From an uncultured bacterium (GTDB lineage Bacteria > Cyanobacteriota > Vampirovibrionia > Gastranaerophilales > Gastranaerophilaceae): a stretch of 64,000 nt of DNA. The notes beneath the pieces were generated by a model. That model was given only the letters and a program-made list of their open reading frames with translations, was not told where the DNA came from and did no database searches. This document shows positions 9,451 through 18,060 of this stretch, piece after piece (within the stretch, counting starts at the first letter, position 1; each line of letters opens with the position of its first letter). The stretch is taken from NCBI GenBank assembly GCA_902788345.1, contig CADAJP010000005.1:106781-170780 (forward strand), written 5' to 3'. Both the position numbers and the translations under genes were made by a program.

Positions 9451-9523
9451 GCCGATGTAGCTCAGTTGGTAGAGCAACTCATTCGTAATGAGTAGGTCGT
9501 GGGTTCGAGCCCCGTCATCGGCT
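9451..9523 (+). tRNA. tRNA-Thr (anticodon CGU)
   Basis: Acceptor arms GCCGATG (9451-9457) and CATCGGC (9516-9522) pair perfectly. The D arm holds GCTCAGTTGGTAGAGC; the anticodon arm is ACTCA-TTCGTAA-TGAGT, placing CGU at the anticodon for ACG. The T arm contains GGTTCGAGCCC. The 3' half from 9481 onward is the attachment site of an integrated island, so this tRNA remains intact because the island supplies an identical 3' end. Confidence 0.96.
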
Positions 9524-9525
9524 TT
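9481..9525 (+). repeat. Left attachment site (att, in tRNA-Thr 3' half)
   Basis: 45 bp identical to 26632-26676, starting inside the anticodon loop side of the stem and running 3 bp past the tRNA end into TTT. The bases immediately outside differ (C before, C after here; G before, T after on the right), which fixes the repeat limits. Confidence 0.92.
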
Positions 9526-9587
9526 CTTTTTATAAAGAGGGTTTTAGTCCATTTTTACATCTTATAATTTACCCTTAAATTTGACAG

Positions 9588-9610
9588 ATGTTGTAAAAAT
9601 GTTGTAAAAA
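9588..9610 (+). repeat. Direct repeats, possible integrase arm-type sites (left)
   Basis: ATGTTGTAAAA occurs twice in a row about 65 bp inside the left attachment site. The same motif is iterated just inside the right attachment site (26465-26495), in the same orientation. Arm-type binding of the integrase is inferred from position. Confidence 0.5.
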
Positions 9611-9648
9611 TTTTTAAAAATATATAGCAAAATTTAACAAAATTTATC

Positions 9649-9676
9649 TTAACAATTCTTCATGAATAATTGTTAA
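9649..9676. repeat. 28-bp near-perfect palindrome
   Basis: TTAACAATT and AATTGTTAA (9649-9657, 9668-9676) flank a core whose centre TTCATGAA is itself palindromic; only one base pair breaks the symmetry. It could be an operator, or an excisionase or replication site of the island. Function not shown. Confidence 0.5.
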
Positions 9677-9901
9677 AAGCGTACAACATGCTCAAAACAT
9701 ACACACGATATTCACAAAAAGAAAATTTACCCGCCTGTTAAAACATAGGGGGTGTATCAAGCGACTCCCCCACATTAAATCATAAGTCTTTACCTGTGTT
9801 TATAGCTTTAAACATAAACAAATAATGAATCATGACTCAACACACATATTAATATATTAATTAATGGCAACTATATACAATATCACAGTAAATATACTCA
9901 A

Positions 9902-10063
9902 ATCCTCTACGTAGTGGAGAGGATAGAAAATCCAGTTGAGTTTGCGAAACTTAGATTTTCAAAAGAGGGTGTTGTCACGTTAGGGATAATAATTTACACT
10001 CTCTTGAATTTCTAAAACTCAACTATGTTTCGTCTTGAAATTCTTTTCTCTCCTAAGGAGAGA
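9902..10063. other. Cluster of five consecutive hairpins
   Basis: Stems in order: ATCCTCT/AGAGGAT (9902-9924); GAAAATC/GATTTTC with inner AGTTT/AAACT (9926-9960); AAGAGGGTGT/ACACTCTCTT with one G-T pair (9963-10005); GAATTTC/GAAATTC (10006-10043); TCTCTCC/GGAGAGA (10047-10063). GTTGAGTTT at 9935 can also pair with AAACTCAAC at 10015. This is far more ordered than the surroundings and may be a structured RNA or a single-strand DNA site such as a transfer or replication origin. Confidence 0.45.
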
Positions 10064-10232
10064 TATTATTAATAATATATGTTAATCTTAAGCATCCATT
10101 TTATTAATATACATCGTATAATTTTACCTTTTTATTATTCTTTTTTCTTTTAAAAATTTAGTTAAATTCATATTTCTATACATTATATGGAAATATTATT
10201 AAGTTTTTATTAGAATAAGAAAGGAGAGTAAA

Positions 10233-10775
10233 ATGGTATGTGTTGAACCTATTAGAAACAGAAAGGATATACAAAAAGTCGAGAAAACTCTATCGGCTCG
10301 AGGGCAACGCGATTTATTGTTATTTGTAATGGGGACTAATTGCGGTTTAAGAATTTCAGATATTCTTAACTTAAATGTAGGGGATGTAAGAAACAAAACG
10401 CACATTCAAATAATAGAAAAGAAAACAGGTAAATTTAAGAAATTCCCAATAAATGCAAAATTAAAACCTATGCTAGAAGAATTTACTAAAGGCAGATTAA
10501 GTAATGAGCCTTTATTTTTATCGCATTGGGGACACAGGTTGGATAGAGTTACAGCTTATTATATTATCAGAACTGCATGCGAAAAAGCGAACTTGCAAGA
10601 AAAAATTGGCACACATTCAATGCGGAAAACATTTGGATACCACCACTATCAACAGTTTAAAGATGTTGTAATTTTACAAAAAATATTCAACCACTCAAGC
10701 CCTCAAATAACTTTGAGATATATAGGAATAGAACAGGACGAAATAGATTATACTTACAACAATTTTATGTTATAA
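10233..10775 (+). CDS. Tyrosine recombinase, catalytic domain only
   Basis: A 180-aa protein comprising just the catalytic core of the phage integrase/Xer family. The full active-site set is visible: Arg40 (GLRISD), a beta-hairpin lysine at 64 or 67, His128-x-x-Arg131 (HSMRK), His154 (FNHSS) and nucleophile Tyr163 (RYIG). The N-terminal core-binding and arm-binding domains of a normal integrase are missing. AAGGAGAG precedes the ATG and a terminator follows, so it is an independent transcription unit. It may resolve or invert DNA within the island, or be an accessory recombinase. The true integrase is more likely the one at the right end. Confidence 0.85.
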   Translation: MVCVEPIRNRKDIQKVEKTLSARGQRDLLLFVMGTNCGLRISDILNLNVGDVRNKTHIQIIEKKTGKFKKFPINAKLKPMLEEFTKGRLSNEPLFLSHWGHRLDRVTAYYIIRTACEKANLQEKIGTHSMRKTFGYHHYQQFKDVVILQKIFNHSSPQITLRYIGIEQDEIDYTYNNFML

Positions 10776-10807
10776 ACCCTTTGAAACAAACAATGCTATA
10801 CATTTTT

Positions 10808-10847
10808 AATGTCTTACATTTTCATCAATATGTAAGGCATTTTTTTT
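10808..10847 (+). terminator. Intrinsic terminator after the recombinase
   Basis: CTTACAT (10813-10819) pairs with ATGTAAG (10830-10836), extended through a T-G pair and AATG/CATT, then a run of T's. It separates the recombinase from the glycan operon. Confidence 0.85.
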
Positions 10848-10902
10848 AAGTGCTGATATAATTGATTTTCAGGGCAAATTTTCAGTTTAAAATATAAATC
10901 GT

Positions 10903-10934
10903 TTTACATTTCTTTAAATAATAATTAATATAAT
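10903..10934 (+). promoter_or_regulatory. Possible promoter of the glycan operon
   Basis: TTTACA at 10903-10908 is followed 17 nt later by TAATAT (10926-10931), with TATAAT overlapping at 10929-10934 at a 20-nt spacing. It is the best candidate in the 10848-11071 gap, which otherwise holds nothing I recognise. In such AT-rich DNA this is weak evidence. Confidence 0.3.
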
Positions 10935-11071
10935 TTTATTTGTGTTAGACTGATGTAGTAAGGTTTTTATGGAATCGCTATACAAAATGATGAAAATGTA
11001 AAGCATTAGTCTCTATAGCTCCATTGAAATCAGACTTTCAAAATTTATTTGAGCAAAGGAATAGTGAGTAT

Positions 11072-11389
11072 ATGGCTTATTTATACAGCAAATTTGAAAC
11101 AAATACGGATGAAAGCTTAAAACCCAATCAAAGTACAAAAAAGATAGATATTATTTTTGATTTAGAAACAAATAAGAATACCGTTTTAGATTCGGAATAC
11201 AGCAAAAACATTGTTTGTGTTTGTGGTTCGTGTGATTTGTTATTAGAAAACAACGGTGAAAAAGATTCGATTACACTAAACGACCACAAAGTAACAATAA
11301 ACCTAAAGAAAGATATTAAAGCCGAATTAAAAAATTATACAAAAGATGCAAGATTGGTAGTTCAGTATTTGGGGGAAAATAATGGATAA
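11072..11389 (+). CDS. Small protein, possibly a degenerate WxcM/FdtA-like cupin
   Basis: First gene of the glycan operon, 105 aa from the ATG at 11072, which has AAAGGA 11 nt upstream. A TTG at 11024 would give 121 aa but has no ribosome site. The stretch NIVCVCGSCDLLLENN followed by SITLNDH and then ARLVVQYLG vaguely recalls the C-terminal half of FdtA/QdtA sugar 3,4-ketoisomerases, which often sit in such operons. The histidines and arginines of an active isomerase are not evident. If related, it is probably truncated or repurposed. It overlaps the next gene by 8 bp (ATGGATAA), so the two are translationally coupled. Confidence 0.55.
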   Translation: MAYLYSKFETNTDESLKPNQSTKKIDIIFDLETNKNTVLDSEYSKNIVCVCGSCDLLLENNGEKDSITLNDHKVTINLKKDIKAELKNYTKDARLVVQYLGENNG

Positions 11390-12212
11390 AAAAGTTTCTG
11401 TTATAATCCCTTGCTTTAATAAAGGGGAATATGTAAAAGAAGCAATTGAATCTGTGATTAATCAAACATATAAAAATATTGAAATTGTTTGTATTGATGA
11501 CTGCTCAACTGATAACAGTTACGAAACTCTTAAAGAACTTGCTAATAAATATGAAAATATAATATTACTCCGAAATGAAGAAAATAAAGGAGTTGTTTAC
11601 AGCAGAAACACTGCGATTAATACCGCTACAGGTGAATATATTTTACCTCTTGATGCAGATGATACTATAGAACCAACATACGTAGAAAAGGCTGCGAAAA
11701 TATTAGACACATACAATCAGGTTGGAGTTGTTTATTGTAATTACAAATATTTTGGGGATTCACAAAGAAAAATTGAAATACCTGAAGTTACGAAGGAATA
11801 CCTTTTGTATTCAAGTTGTATCAGTTCGTGTTCAATGTTCAGAAAAACGGATTTTCAAAAAATCGGCGGCTACAAAGAATGCATGAAAAACGGTTGTGAA
11901 GATTGGGAATTATGGCTAACTTTCTATGAAAACGGCTATGGATTTCACAGAATTGATGAATATATGCTTAATTATAGAAAAGAAAAAAATAATTCAGAAA
12001 AGTATACCAATGACAATAAAAATAATATATTAAAAACTCATATAGATCTTTATTTGAGTGATGAAAATTTTTCAGAAAAAGCATTGAGCAGTGAAAACAT
12101 TTTACTAAAATACAGAAAGTATAAAAGACTATTTAACTTATCACTTACGTTGGCAATTATAGAATTTGCAACAATCATCATTATTGTAGGAGCCGTAATA
12201 TGTTTCCAATAA
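11382..12212 (+). CDS. Family 2 glycosyltransferase with C-terminal membrane segment
   Basis: 276 aa. A GT-A fold begins at once with VSVIIPCFNKGEYV, then CIDDCSTDNS (nucleotide binding) and LPLDADDT, whose DADD coordinates the metal-nucleotide sugar. EDWELW around residue 166 fits the usual ED acceptor/catalytic motif. The last 25 residues form a hydrophobic helix after the basic YRKYKRLFN. It likely adds a sugar to a lipid-linked glycan at the cytoplasmic face. The first 100 codons are nearly identical in DNA to the gene at 14325 (56 nt in a row identical), while the acceptor halves differ, pointing to duplication and domain exchange. It overlaps the next gene by 13 bp. Confidence 0.88.
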   Translation: MDKKVSVIIPCFNKGEYVKEAIESVINQTYKNIEIVCIDDCSTDNSYETLKELANKYENIILLRNEENKGVVYSRNTAINTATGEYILPLDADDTIEPTYVEKAAKILDTYNQVGVVYCNYKYFGDSQRKIEIPEVTKEYLLYSSCISSCSMFRKTDFQKIGGYKECMKNGCEDWELWLTFYENGYGFHRIDEYMLNYRKEKNNSEKYTNDNKNNILKTHIDLYLSDENFSEKALSSENILLKYRKYKRLFNLSLTLAIIEFATIIIIVGAVICFQ

Positions 12213-14332
12213 CACCTGCAATAAAAAAAATATTTAGCCAATTCCCAAAATTAACCAAACGCGTGGAATTTGTAAAAAATAATATTAAATATAGAAAATA
12301 TTATTTTTTAGATAAATTATTGGTTTTGACGAAAAAAAATACATATGAATATAGAAAAACATATTTATTCAATATATTGATATCAAAAAAAATAATAAAA
12401 AAAATCACAACAAATACTTATAATTTAAAAAGATTATTTGAATTTACAAATAATATAGACAAGAATAATAAAGTAGATATTATTATCCCTATTTTCAACG
12501 GATACGAATACCTTGAGAATTTATTTAATACTGTTATTGAAAACACTGATTTAGATTACAAACTCATAGTTATTAATGATAATTCTTCAGATTCAAGAGT
12601 TCTTTCATTATTAGAAAAATATAAAAACATACTAGGCTCTAAAATGATACTTGTTAGCAATGAAGAAAATTTAGGATTCGTAAAATCAGTAAATAAAGCA
12701 TTAAAAATCAGTACTGAAAATGTAATTCTTTTAAATTCAGATGTAATTGTTCCTAAAAATTGGGCAAGTCGTCTTTTAGCTCCAATAATTAACAATAATA
12801 AAATTGCAAGTGTTACCCCATTTAGTAACGCTGCAACGATATTTTCACTACCAGAGAATTGCAAAGACAACATTTTTAATGAAGATTTACAAAAAGTAGA
12901 TAATGAACTTTCTAAATTAAATACCACGCAAAATACATTAAATTTCCCGACAGGGGTTGGTTTTTGCATGGCAATGAATAAAGATGCAATAAAAAATGTC
13001 GGATTACTTGATGAAATTTTTGATAAAGGGTACGGCGAAGAAAATGACTGGTGTCAAAAGGCAATAACAAAAGGCTATATAAATACTATTGCAGGAAATG
13101 TATTCGTATGGCATAAACATGGCGGCAGTTTTGATAATCAAGAAAAACAAAATTTAATAAAAAAGCACCTAAAAATTGTTACTAAAAGATATCCAAAATA
13201 CTTTAATATGCTCGGGGAATTATTAAATAACAAAGATTATTTATCCTTACGTTTTTGGACTGAATTATTATATATGAAAGCAATTTCTTCATGTAATCAA
13301 GTTTGGTTTGATCATACATGGGGCTCAGGAACGGAAACTTACACGTTAAATAAAATTAAAGATTTAAAAAATGACAATTTAATAGTAAGAATTCAAAATA
13401 ATGGAACTGACTTATACCGCATATCTTATTATTACAAAGAATATAAAAATGAATTATTAATCAATTTATCTGATGTTGAAGTTATAATTAAACAATTAAT
13501 GCCAAACTTAATAGTAGTAAATAATTTAGCATCCTATAAAGATATTTTGGGAATGCTTGAGTTTATTGAACATATAAAAAATGATTTAGGGGTAAAAATA
13601 TCTTTTAGAGGGCACGATTTTCAATGTATATGTCCTTCAATAACAATGGTTAATTCTAATCATGAATATTGCAATTCCCAAAATACAAGCCATTGTTCCG
13701 AGTGTTTTAAACAATTTAAACAAACACCGATAAAAATAAATTCTATTGAAGAATGGCAAAAAAAATGGTTCTATTTTATGAATAATGTTGCAGATGAAAT
13801 TGTAGTATTTTCAAATTCTACAAAAGAAATCTTTTTAAAATTTTGTCCTGATATTAATAGCAAAATTACAGTTGTACCACACAAAGTAAATGAATTAAGG
13901 AAAGTTCAAATTCCTCCGCATAAAAACTTTAATATCGGTGTTTTAGGGAATCTTGAAATAGATAAAGGGCTACTTATTATAAAAGAAATAGATAATCTAC
14001 TTCCTAAATATCCAAATATTAAATTTAAAACACTTGGAGCTTGCAAACATAGATTTAAAAACATAAAGGTTTTAGGCAGATACAAAGTTGCAGATTTACC
14101 GAATATTATCGAAAAAGAGGAAATTGATATGGTATTTATTCCTTCAGTATGGCCTGAAACATTTTCATATACAACAGGAGAAGCAATGAGTATGGGAATT
14201 CCTGTAGCATGTTTCAATATTGGTGCTCCCGCTGAAAGAAATACAAATGGTTGTATTATTTCTACCATTTCAGGCAAATGTGCACTAAACGAAATTAACG
14301 ATTGGATAAAGACTCGGAGGGCGTATGTCTAA
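12200..14332 (+). CDS. Bifunctional glycosyltransferase: GT2 fused to GT4-like domain
   Basis: A 710-aa fusion. After a basic leader, residues about 90-330 form a GT2 domain: VDIIIPIFNG, INDNSSDS, the NSD at 179-181, and GEENDWCQKA followed by a conserved VWHKHGGSF. Residues about 360-700 are a GT-B fold of the GT4 type: a Cys-rich stretch (CPS...YC...C-x-x-C), then GVLGNLEIDKGL, IPSVWPETFSYTTGEAMSMG and IGAPAERNTNG, which bind the nucleotide sugar. Such fusions make two successive linkages in O-antigens or protein glycans. Spacing is very tight: it begins inside the preceding gene and its stop overlaps the next ATG (ATGTCTAA), with GGAGGG before that start. Sugar specificities unknown. Confidence 0.87.
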   Translation: MFPITPAIKKIFSQFPKLTKRVEFVKNNIKYRKYYFLDKLLVLTKKNTYEYRKTYLFNILISKKIIKKITTNTYNLKRLFEFTNNIDKNNKVDIIIPIFNGYEYLENLFNTVIENTDLDYKLIVINDNSSDSRVLSLLEKYKNILGSKMILVSNEENLGFVKSVNKALKISTENVILLNSDVIVPKNWASRLLAPIINNNKIASVTPFSNAATIFSLPENCKDNIFNEDLQKVDNELSKLNTTQNTLNFPTGVGFCMAMNKDAIKNVGLLDEIFDKGYGEENDWCQKAITKGYINTIAGNVFVWHKHGGSFDNQEKQNLIKKHLKIVTKRYPKYFNMLGELLNNKDYLSLRFWTELLYMKAISSCNQVWFDHTWGSGTETYTLNKIKDLKNDNLIVRIQNNGTDLYRISYYYKEYKNELLINLSDVEVIIKQLMPNLIVVNNLASYKDILGMLEFIEHIKNDLGVKISFRGHDFQCICPSITMVNSNHEYCNSQNTSHCSECFKQFKQTPIKINSIEEWQKKWFYFMNNVADEIVVFSNSTKEIFLKFCPDINSKITVVPHKVNELRKVQIPPHKNFNIGVLGNLEIDKGLLIIKEIDNLLPKYPNIKFKTLGACKHRFKNIKVLGRYKVADLPNIIEKEEIDMVFIPSVWPETFSYTTGEAMSMGIPVACFNIGAPAERNTNGCIISTISGKCALNEINDWIKTRRAYV

Positions 14333-15161
14333 AAAAGTTTCTGTTATTATTCCTTGCTTTAATAAAGGGAAGTATGTCAAAGAATCAATTGAATCTGTGA
14401 TTAATCAAACATATCAAAATATTGAAATTGTTTGTATTGATGATTGTTCAACAGATAACAGTTACGAAATTCTTAAAGAACTTGCTAATAAATATGGAAA
14501 TATAGTATTACTCCAAAATGAAGAAAATAAAGGAGTAATATATTCTCGTAACATTGCAATAGAAAAAGCAACCGGAGAATATATTTTACCTCTTGATGCA
14601 GATGATACTATAGAACCAACATACGTAGAAAAAGCTGCAAAAATTTTAGATGAAAATCCAAATATAGGTATTGTTTATTGCAAAGCTAGAATGTTTGGAA
14701 GTATAAATAAACATTGGGATTTGCCAGATTTTGATAAATCAAATATCCTATATGATAATTGTATTTTTTGTTCTGCATTATTTAGAAAATCTGATTTCAT
14801 AAAAGTTGGTATGTATAAAGATTACATGCAATATGGCTATGAAGATTATGATTTATGGCTTTCTTTCATTGAACAAGGATTTGAAGTTTACAGAATTAAT
14901 GAAATTTTATTTAATTACAGACAATTTAAAAAGGATGAACATTCAAGATCTAAAATAAATCTTTTAAATAATAATATTTGGAAAACACTTATAAAGAACC
15001 ATATGGATACTTATTTAGAGGATAAACAATTTTGGATAAAATTTCATTTTAAACACGAAAAGTACAAGAAATATAGAAAATTATTTAATATATTTCTGAT
15101 TTTATCAATTATTGAATTAATAATTCTCATAATTATTGGAGGCTTAATATGTTTTCAATAG
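14325..15161 (+). CDS. Family 2 glycosyltransferase, paralogue of 11382-12212
   Basis: 278 aa with VSVIIPCFNKGKYV, CIDDCSTDNS and LPLDADDT, then EDYDLW and a hydrophobic C-terminal helix after YKKYRKLFN. The first 105 or so codons closely copy the gene at 11382 at DNA level; beyond residue 120 the two are only distantly similar, so donor binding may be shared and acceptor specificity different. Both copies end in GGLICFQ/GAVICFQ and in both the last codons contain the start codon of the following gene (ATGTTT at 12200 and 15149). Cytoplasmic-face enzyme, membrane anchored. Confidence 0.88.
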   Translation: MSKKVSVIIPCFNKGKYVKESIESVINQTYQNIEIVCIDDCSTDNSYEILKELANKYGNIVLLQNEENKGVIYSRNIAIEKATGEYILPLDADDTIEPTYVEKAAKILDENPNIGIVYCKARMFGSINKHWDLPDFDKSNILYDNCIFCSALFRKSDFIKVGMYKDYMQYGYEDYDLWLSFIEQGFEVYRINEILFNYRQFKKDEHSRSKINLLNNNIWKTLIKNHMDTYLEDKQFWIKFHFKHEKYKKYRKLFNIFLILSIIELIILIIIGGLICFQ

Positions 15162-15967
15162 TAATCCCTACAATGCAAAAAAATATTAAAGTATTTAACA
15201 TGCTATTAGATGAGTTAACCGAAAACGAATATGTCGGCGAGATTATTATAATAGATAATTCCTTATTAGGAATTGAATACAAATCTGACAAAATAAGAGT
15301 TATTACACCATCTGAAAACATTTATGTAAACCCTGCCTGGAATTTAGGTGTAAAAATTTCAAAATATGAATATGTCGGAATTTTAAATGACGATTTAATT
15401 TTCCCTAAAAACTTTTTTGAATCTGTACACAAATTTATAGAAAGCACTAATAACGTTGGCTACATTGGGCTTGAAACAATACCTAAAACAGCACCTGAAA
15501 AATTCTCTGATTATCCCAATAATTCAGAACTTAAATATCAAACTGTTCAGGAAAGAAATGTCTGCTGGGGTAGTGCAATATTCTTTTTAAAATCAAATTA
15601 TTTTGCAATTCCTGAAGAGCTAAAAGTTTGGTGTGGAGACGATTACATTTTTTACAAAAGTATAAACAAAGGATTAACTAATTACGCAATATCGAATTCA
15701 AATATTATGCATCTGCATTCTTTAACCAGCGACAGAAAAGAATTTGACAAAATAAAATATGAAGATCAAAAAAAATATAAAGAAATTAATCCCAAATATG
15801 GTTTAATTCAAGAACCCCAAGCACCAAAATACAATTTTTGGCAAAAAATATTTTCAATAAAAAATGAATATAACGGAAATATAAAGCATAAAGTCATAAG
15901 AATTATGGGTACCAAAATAAAAATTAAATTAAAAGCTGCACAATCAGTTTTAAAGGGAGGCGAGTAA
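15149..15967 (+). CDS. Glycosyltransferase, GT-A fold (GT2-like)
   Basis: A 272-aa protein starting FSIVIPTMQKN, with IIIIDNS, then NPAWNLGVKIS and GILNDDLIFP, whose NDD replaces the DxD metal motif, followed by CWGSAIFFL and WCGDDYIFY. This is the layout of GT2-like enzymes that use an NDD motif. The C terminus ends with KVIRIMGTKIKIKLK, a basic amphipathic tail rather than a membrane helix. It overlaps the upstream gene by 13 bp; its stop TAA shares a base with the next ATG, and AAAGGGAGG lies before that start. Role in the glycan inferred from context. Confidence 0.83.
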   Translation: MFSIVIPTMQKNIKVFNMLLDELTENEYVGEIIIIDNSLLGIEYKSDKIRVITPSENIYVNPAWNLGVKISKYEYVGILNDDLIFPKNFFESVHKFIESTNNVGYIGLETIPKTAPEKFSDYPNNSELKYQTVQERNVCWGSAIFFLKSNYFAIPEELKVWCGDDYIFYKSINKGLTNYAISNSNIMHLHSLTSDRKEFDKIKYEDQKKYKEINPKYGLIQEPQAPKYNFWQKIFSIKNEYNGNIKHKVIRIMGTKIKIKLKAAQSVLKGGE

Positions 15968-17103
15968 TGGATAGAATATTTGTAACTCAACCTTTATTAC
16001 CTGATATAAAAGATTTTGTAGCACATGTTGAAGACATATGGCACTCAAAATGGCTGACAAACATGGGGACAAAGCACAATGAACTTGAAACAAAATTAAA
16101 AAATGTTTTGAAAGTTCCTAATGTTTCCTTGTTTAATAACGGTACAATTGCACTTTTAACGGCATTAAAAGCTATGGATTTACCATACGGGAGTGAAGTT
16201 ATAACAACACCGTTTACTTTTGCAGCCACTCCACATTGCATTGTATGGAATAATTGTAAACCCGTTTTTTGCGATATTGAGCCAAATACAATGACAATAG
16301 ATGCAGATAGAATTGAAGATTTAATTACTCCAAATACTTCAGCAATTTTAGGTGTTCACGTTTATGGTTTTCCATGCAATGTAGAAAAAATAGATAAAAT
16401 CGCAAAAAAATACAATTTAAAAGTTATTTATGATGCCGCTCATGCATTTTCTACCGAGATAAACGGTAAAGGAATCGGAACATTTGGAGATATTACAATG
16501 TTTTCATTCCACGCAACAAAGTTATTTAACACAATTGAAGGTGGCTGCTTAACTTACAATGACGAAAGTTTAAAAAGAAAAATATATAATTTGCGTAATT
16601 TCGGCATTCAATCAGAAGAAATTGTAGAAGATGTCGGAATTAACGGCAAAATGAATGAATTTCAAGCCGCTATGGGACTTGAAAATTTAAAAATATACAA
16701 AGAAGAACAAGAAAAAAGAGCAAAAATTAAAGCATTTTATGATGAGCATTTGTCAAAAATAAAAGGAATAAGAATACCTAAAATGCCTGACGGAATAACT
16801 AATTCTTATCAATATTATCCGATTATTATCGAGGATGATTATCCGATTACAAGGGATGAATTATATGACAGATTTAAAGAACAAAATATTTTAACAAGAA
16901 AATATTTTTATCCTGCATGCAATGATTATGACTGCTATAAAAATGATTTAGCAGTAAAACTTGCAGATTTATCGGTTGTAAATGATTTAAAGCATAAAGT
17001 ATTATGTTTGCCGTTTTACGGGAACTTAAATTTTAATAAAATGGATTTCATTTGCAATATGCTGAGCAACTGTCACTTTACAGGAGATCTGAAATGTCAA
17101 TAA
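15967..17103 (+). CDS. DegT/DnrJ/EryC1/StrS sugar aminotransferase
   Basis: A 378-aa PLP enzyme that converts a keto-deoxy nucleotide sugar to an amino sugar, supplying a donor for the neighbouring transferases. Seen motifs: FNNGTIALL near residue 57, the aspartate of YDAAHA (Asp156) that holds the PLP ring nitrogen, and SFHATKLFNTIEGG with Lys185 as the Schiff-base residue. Length and order match the family. The dehydratase that would make its substrate is not in the window. It begins within the stop of the preceding gene. An amino sugar is therefore likely in this glycan, though which one (3- or 4-amino) cannot be decided. Confidence 0.9.
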   Translation: MDRIFVTQPLLPDIKDFVAHVEDIWHSKWLTNMGTKHNELETKLKNVLKVPNVSLFNNGTIALLTALKAMDLPYGSEVITTPFTFAATPHCIVWNNCKPVFCDIEPNTMTIDADRIEDLITPNTSAILGVHVYGFPCNVEKIDKIAKKYNLKVIYDAAHAFSTEINGKGIGTFGDITMFSFHATKLFNTIEGGCLTYNDESLKRKIYNLRNFGIQSEEIVEDVGINGKMNEFQAAMGLENLKIYKEEQEKRAKIKAFYDEHLSKIKGIRIPKMPDGITNSYQYYPIIIEDDYPITRDELYDRFKEQNILTRKYFYPACNDYDCYKNDLAVKLADLSVVNDLKHKVLCLPFYGNLNFNKMDFICNMLSNCHFTGDLKCQ

Positions 17104-17192
17104 TTAAAAAACATAAGTATGATTTACTTTGCAATAAGAGAAAATGAACGCATATTAATAAGGTCAAAATATATTAAAACGGAGAAATTAAA

Positions 17193-18059
17193 ATGCGAAT
17201 AAAATTTATACAAAAAATAATTGATAAAATACGTGGTAAAAAGCAAATAGAAGACAATTTTTTAAGTGAAGATTATATAAATATTATGGAGAATATATTA
17301 TATCTTATTCCAAATTCACAAGTAACAAGACCAAAAATTGTATCCCCGTTAGATACCGTAAAAGAACTTCAGAATTCATCAAAAAGTATAGCTCGGTTTG
17401 GAGACGGGGAGATTATGATAATAAATAAAACCGATATTCCTTTTCAAAATTATAATCATAAATTAGGGCAAAAGTTATTTAGTATATTGAAGAATAATCA
17501 AGATAATTTATTGGTAGGAATAAACTATCATTATTTTTATCAGGAATATGATCCTGCAAAAATGAGTAAATTCTCAAAAGAATTCTTTGTTAAAAGTTTA
17601 CCTCAGTTTAGACGAGATTTATTGAATCTTATTAATCTGAAAAGTAAATACTATAGTGCAGATTTGTATTTAGGAGAATATGCACAAGAAATATTCATGG
17701 AAAGTAAAAAAATATGGAACAATAAGGAACTTGTTCTTATTACATGTGAAAATTTAATACAAAATATCAAATATGATATTTTTTCAAATGCAAAAAATAT
17801 AAAATACATATTTATTCCTAACAAAAATTGTTATTCAAAAACGAAATATGTATATCAAGAAATTGAAAAATATGGCAAAGATAAAATATATATTTTACAG
17901 GCAGGACCTGCCGCAACCGTCTGGGCTGCAGAATTGGCAGATATGGGTTACCGAGCATTAGATTTAGGACATTTACAAAAACAATATGATTTTTATAAAC
18001 AGGGAATTGATATGAGCAAATCAGAAAATGTAATAAAAATGTATGGAGTAGATGAATAA
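17193..18059 (+). CDS. GT-D fold glycosyltransferase
   Basis: 288 aa. SIARFGDGEIM (residues 65-75, Asp71-x-Glu73) followed by FQNYNHKLGQKL and LLVGINYHYF matches the GT-D family (formerly DUF1792), hexosyltransferases known from streptococcal adhesin glycosylation. The C-terminal part ILQAGPAATVWAAELADMGYRALDLGHL is also typical. The first 18 residues (MRIKFIQKIIDKIRGKKQ) are not part of that domain and are nearly repeated at the start of the next gene, although the two proteins are otherwise unrelated. CGGAGAA precedes the ATG. It overlaps or abuts the next gene. Confidence 0.85.
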   Translation: MRIKFIQKIIDKIRGKKQIEDNFLSEDYINIMENILYLIPNSQVTRPKIVSPLDTVKELQNSSKSIARFGDGEIMIINKTDIPFQNYNHKLGQKLFSILKNNQDNLLVGINYHYFYQEYDPAKMSKFSKEFFVKSLPQFRRDLLNLINLKSKYYSADLYLGEYAQEIFMESKKIWNNKELVLITCENLIQNIKYDIFSNAKNIKYIFIPNKNCYSKTKYVYQEIEKYGKDKIYILQAGPAATVWAAELADMGYRALDLGHLQKQYDFYKQGIDMSKSENVIKMYGVDE

Positions 18060-18060
18060 A

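Larger units (their letters stand above)
9527..10232. other. Gene-free left end of the island
   Basis: About 700 bp without a credible ORF. It contains the TGTTGTAAAA repeats (9588-9610), a 28-bp near-palindrome (9649-9676) and a run of five hairpins (9902-10063). The end carries AAGGAGAG, the ribosome site of the recombinase at 10233. The rest is AT-rich with no recognisable function. Confidence 0.7.
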
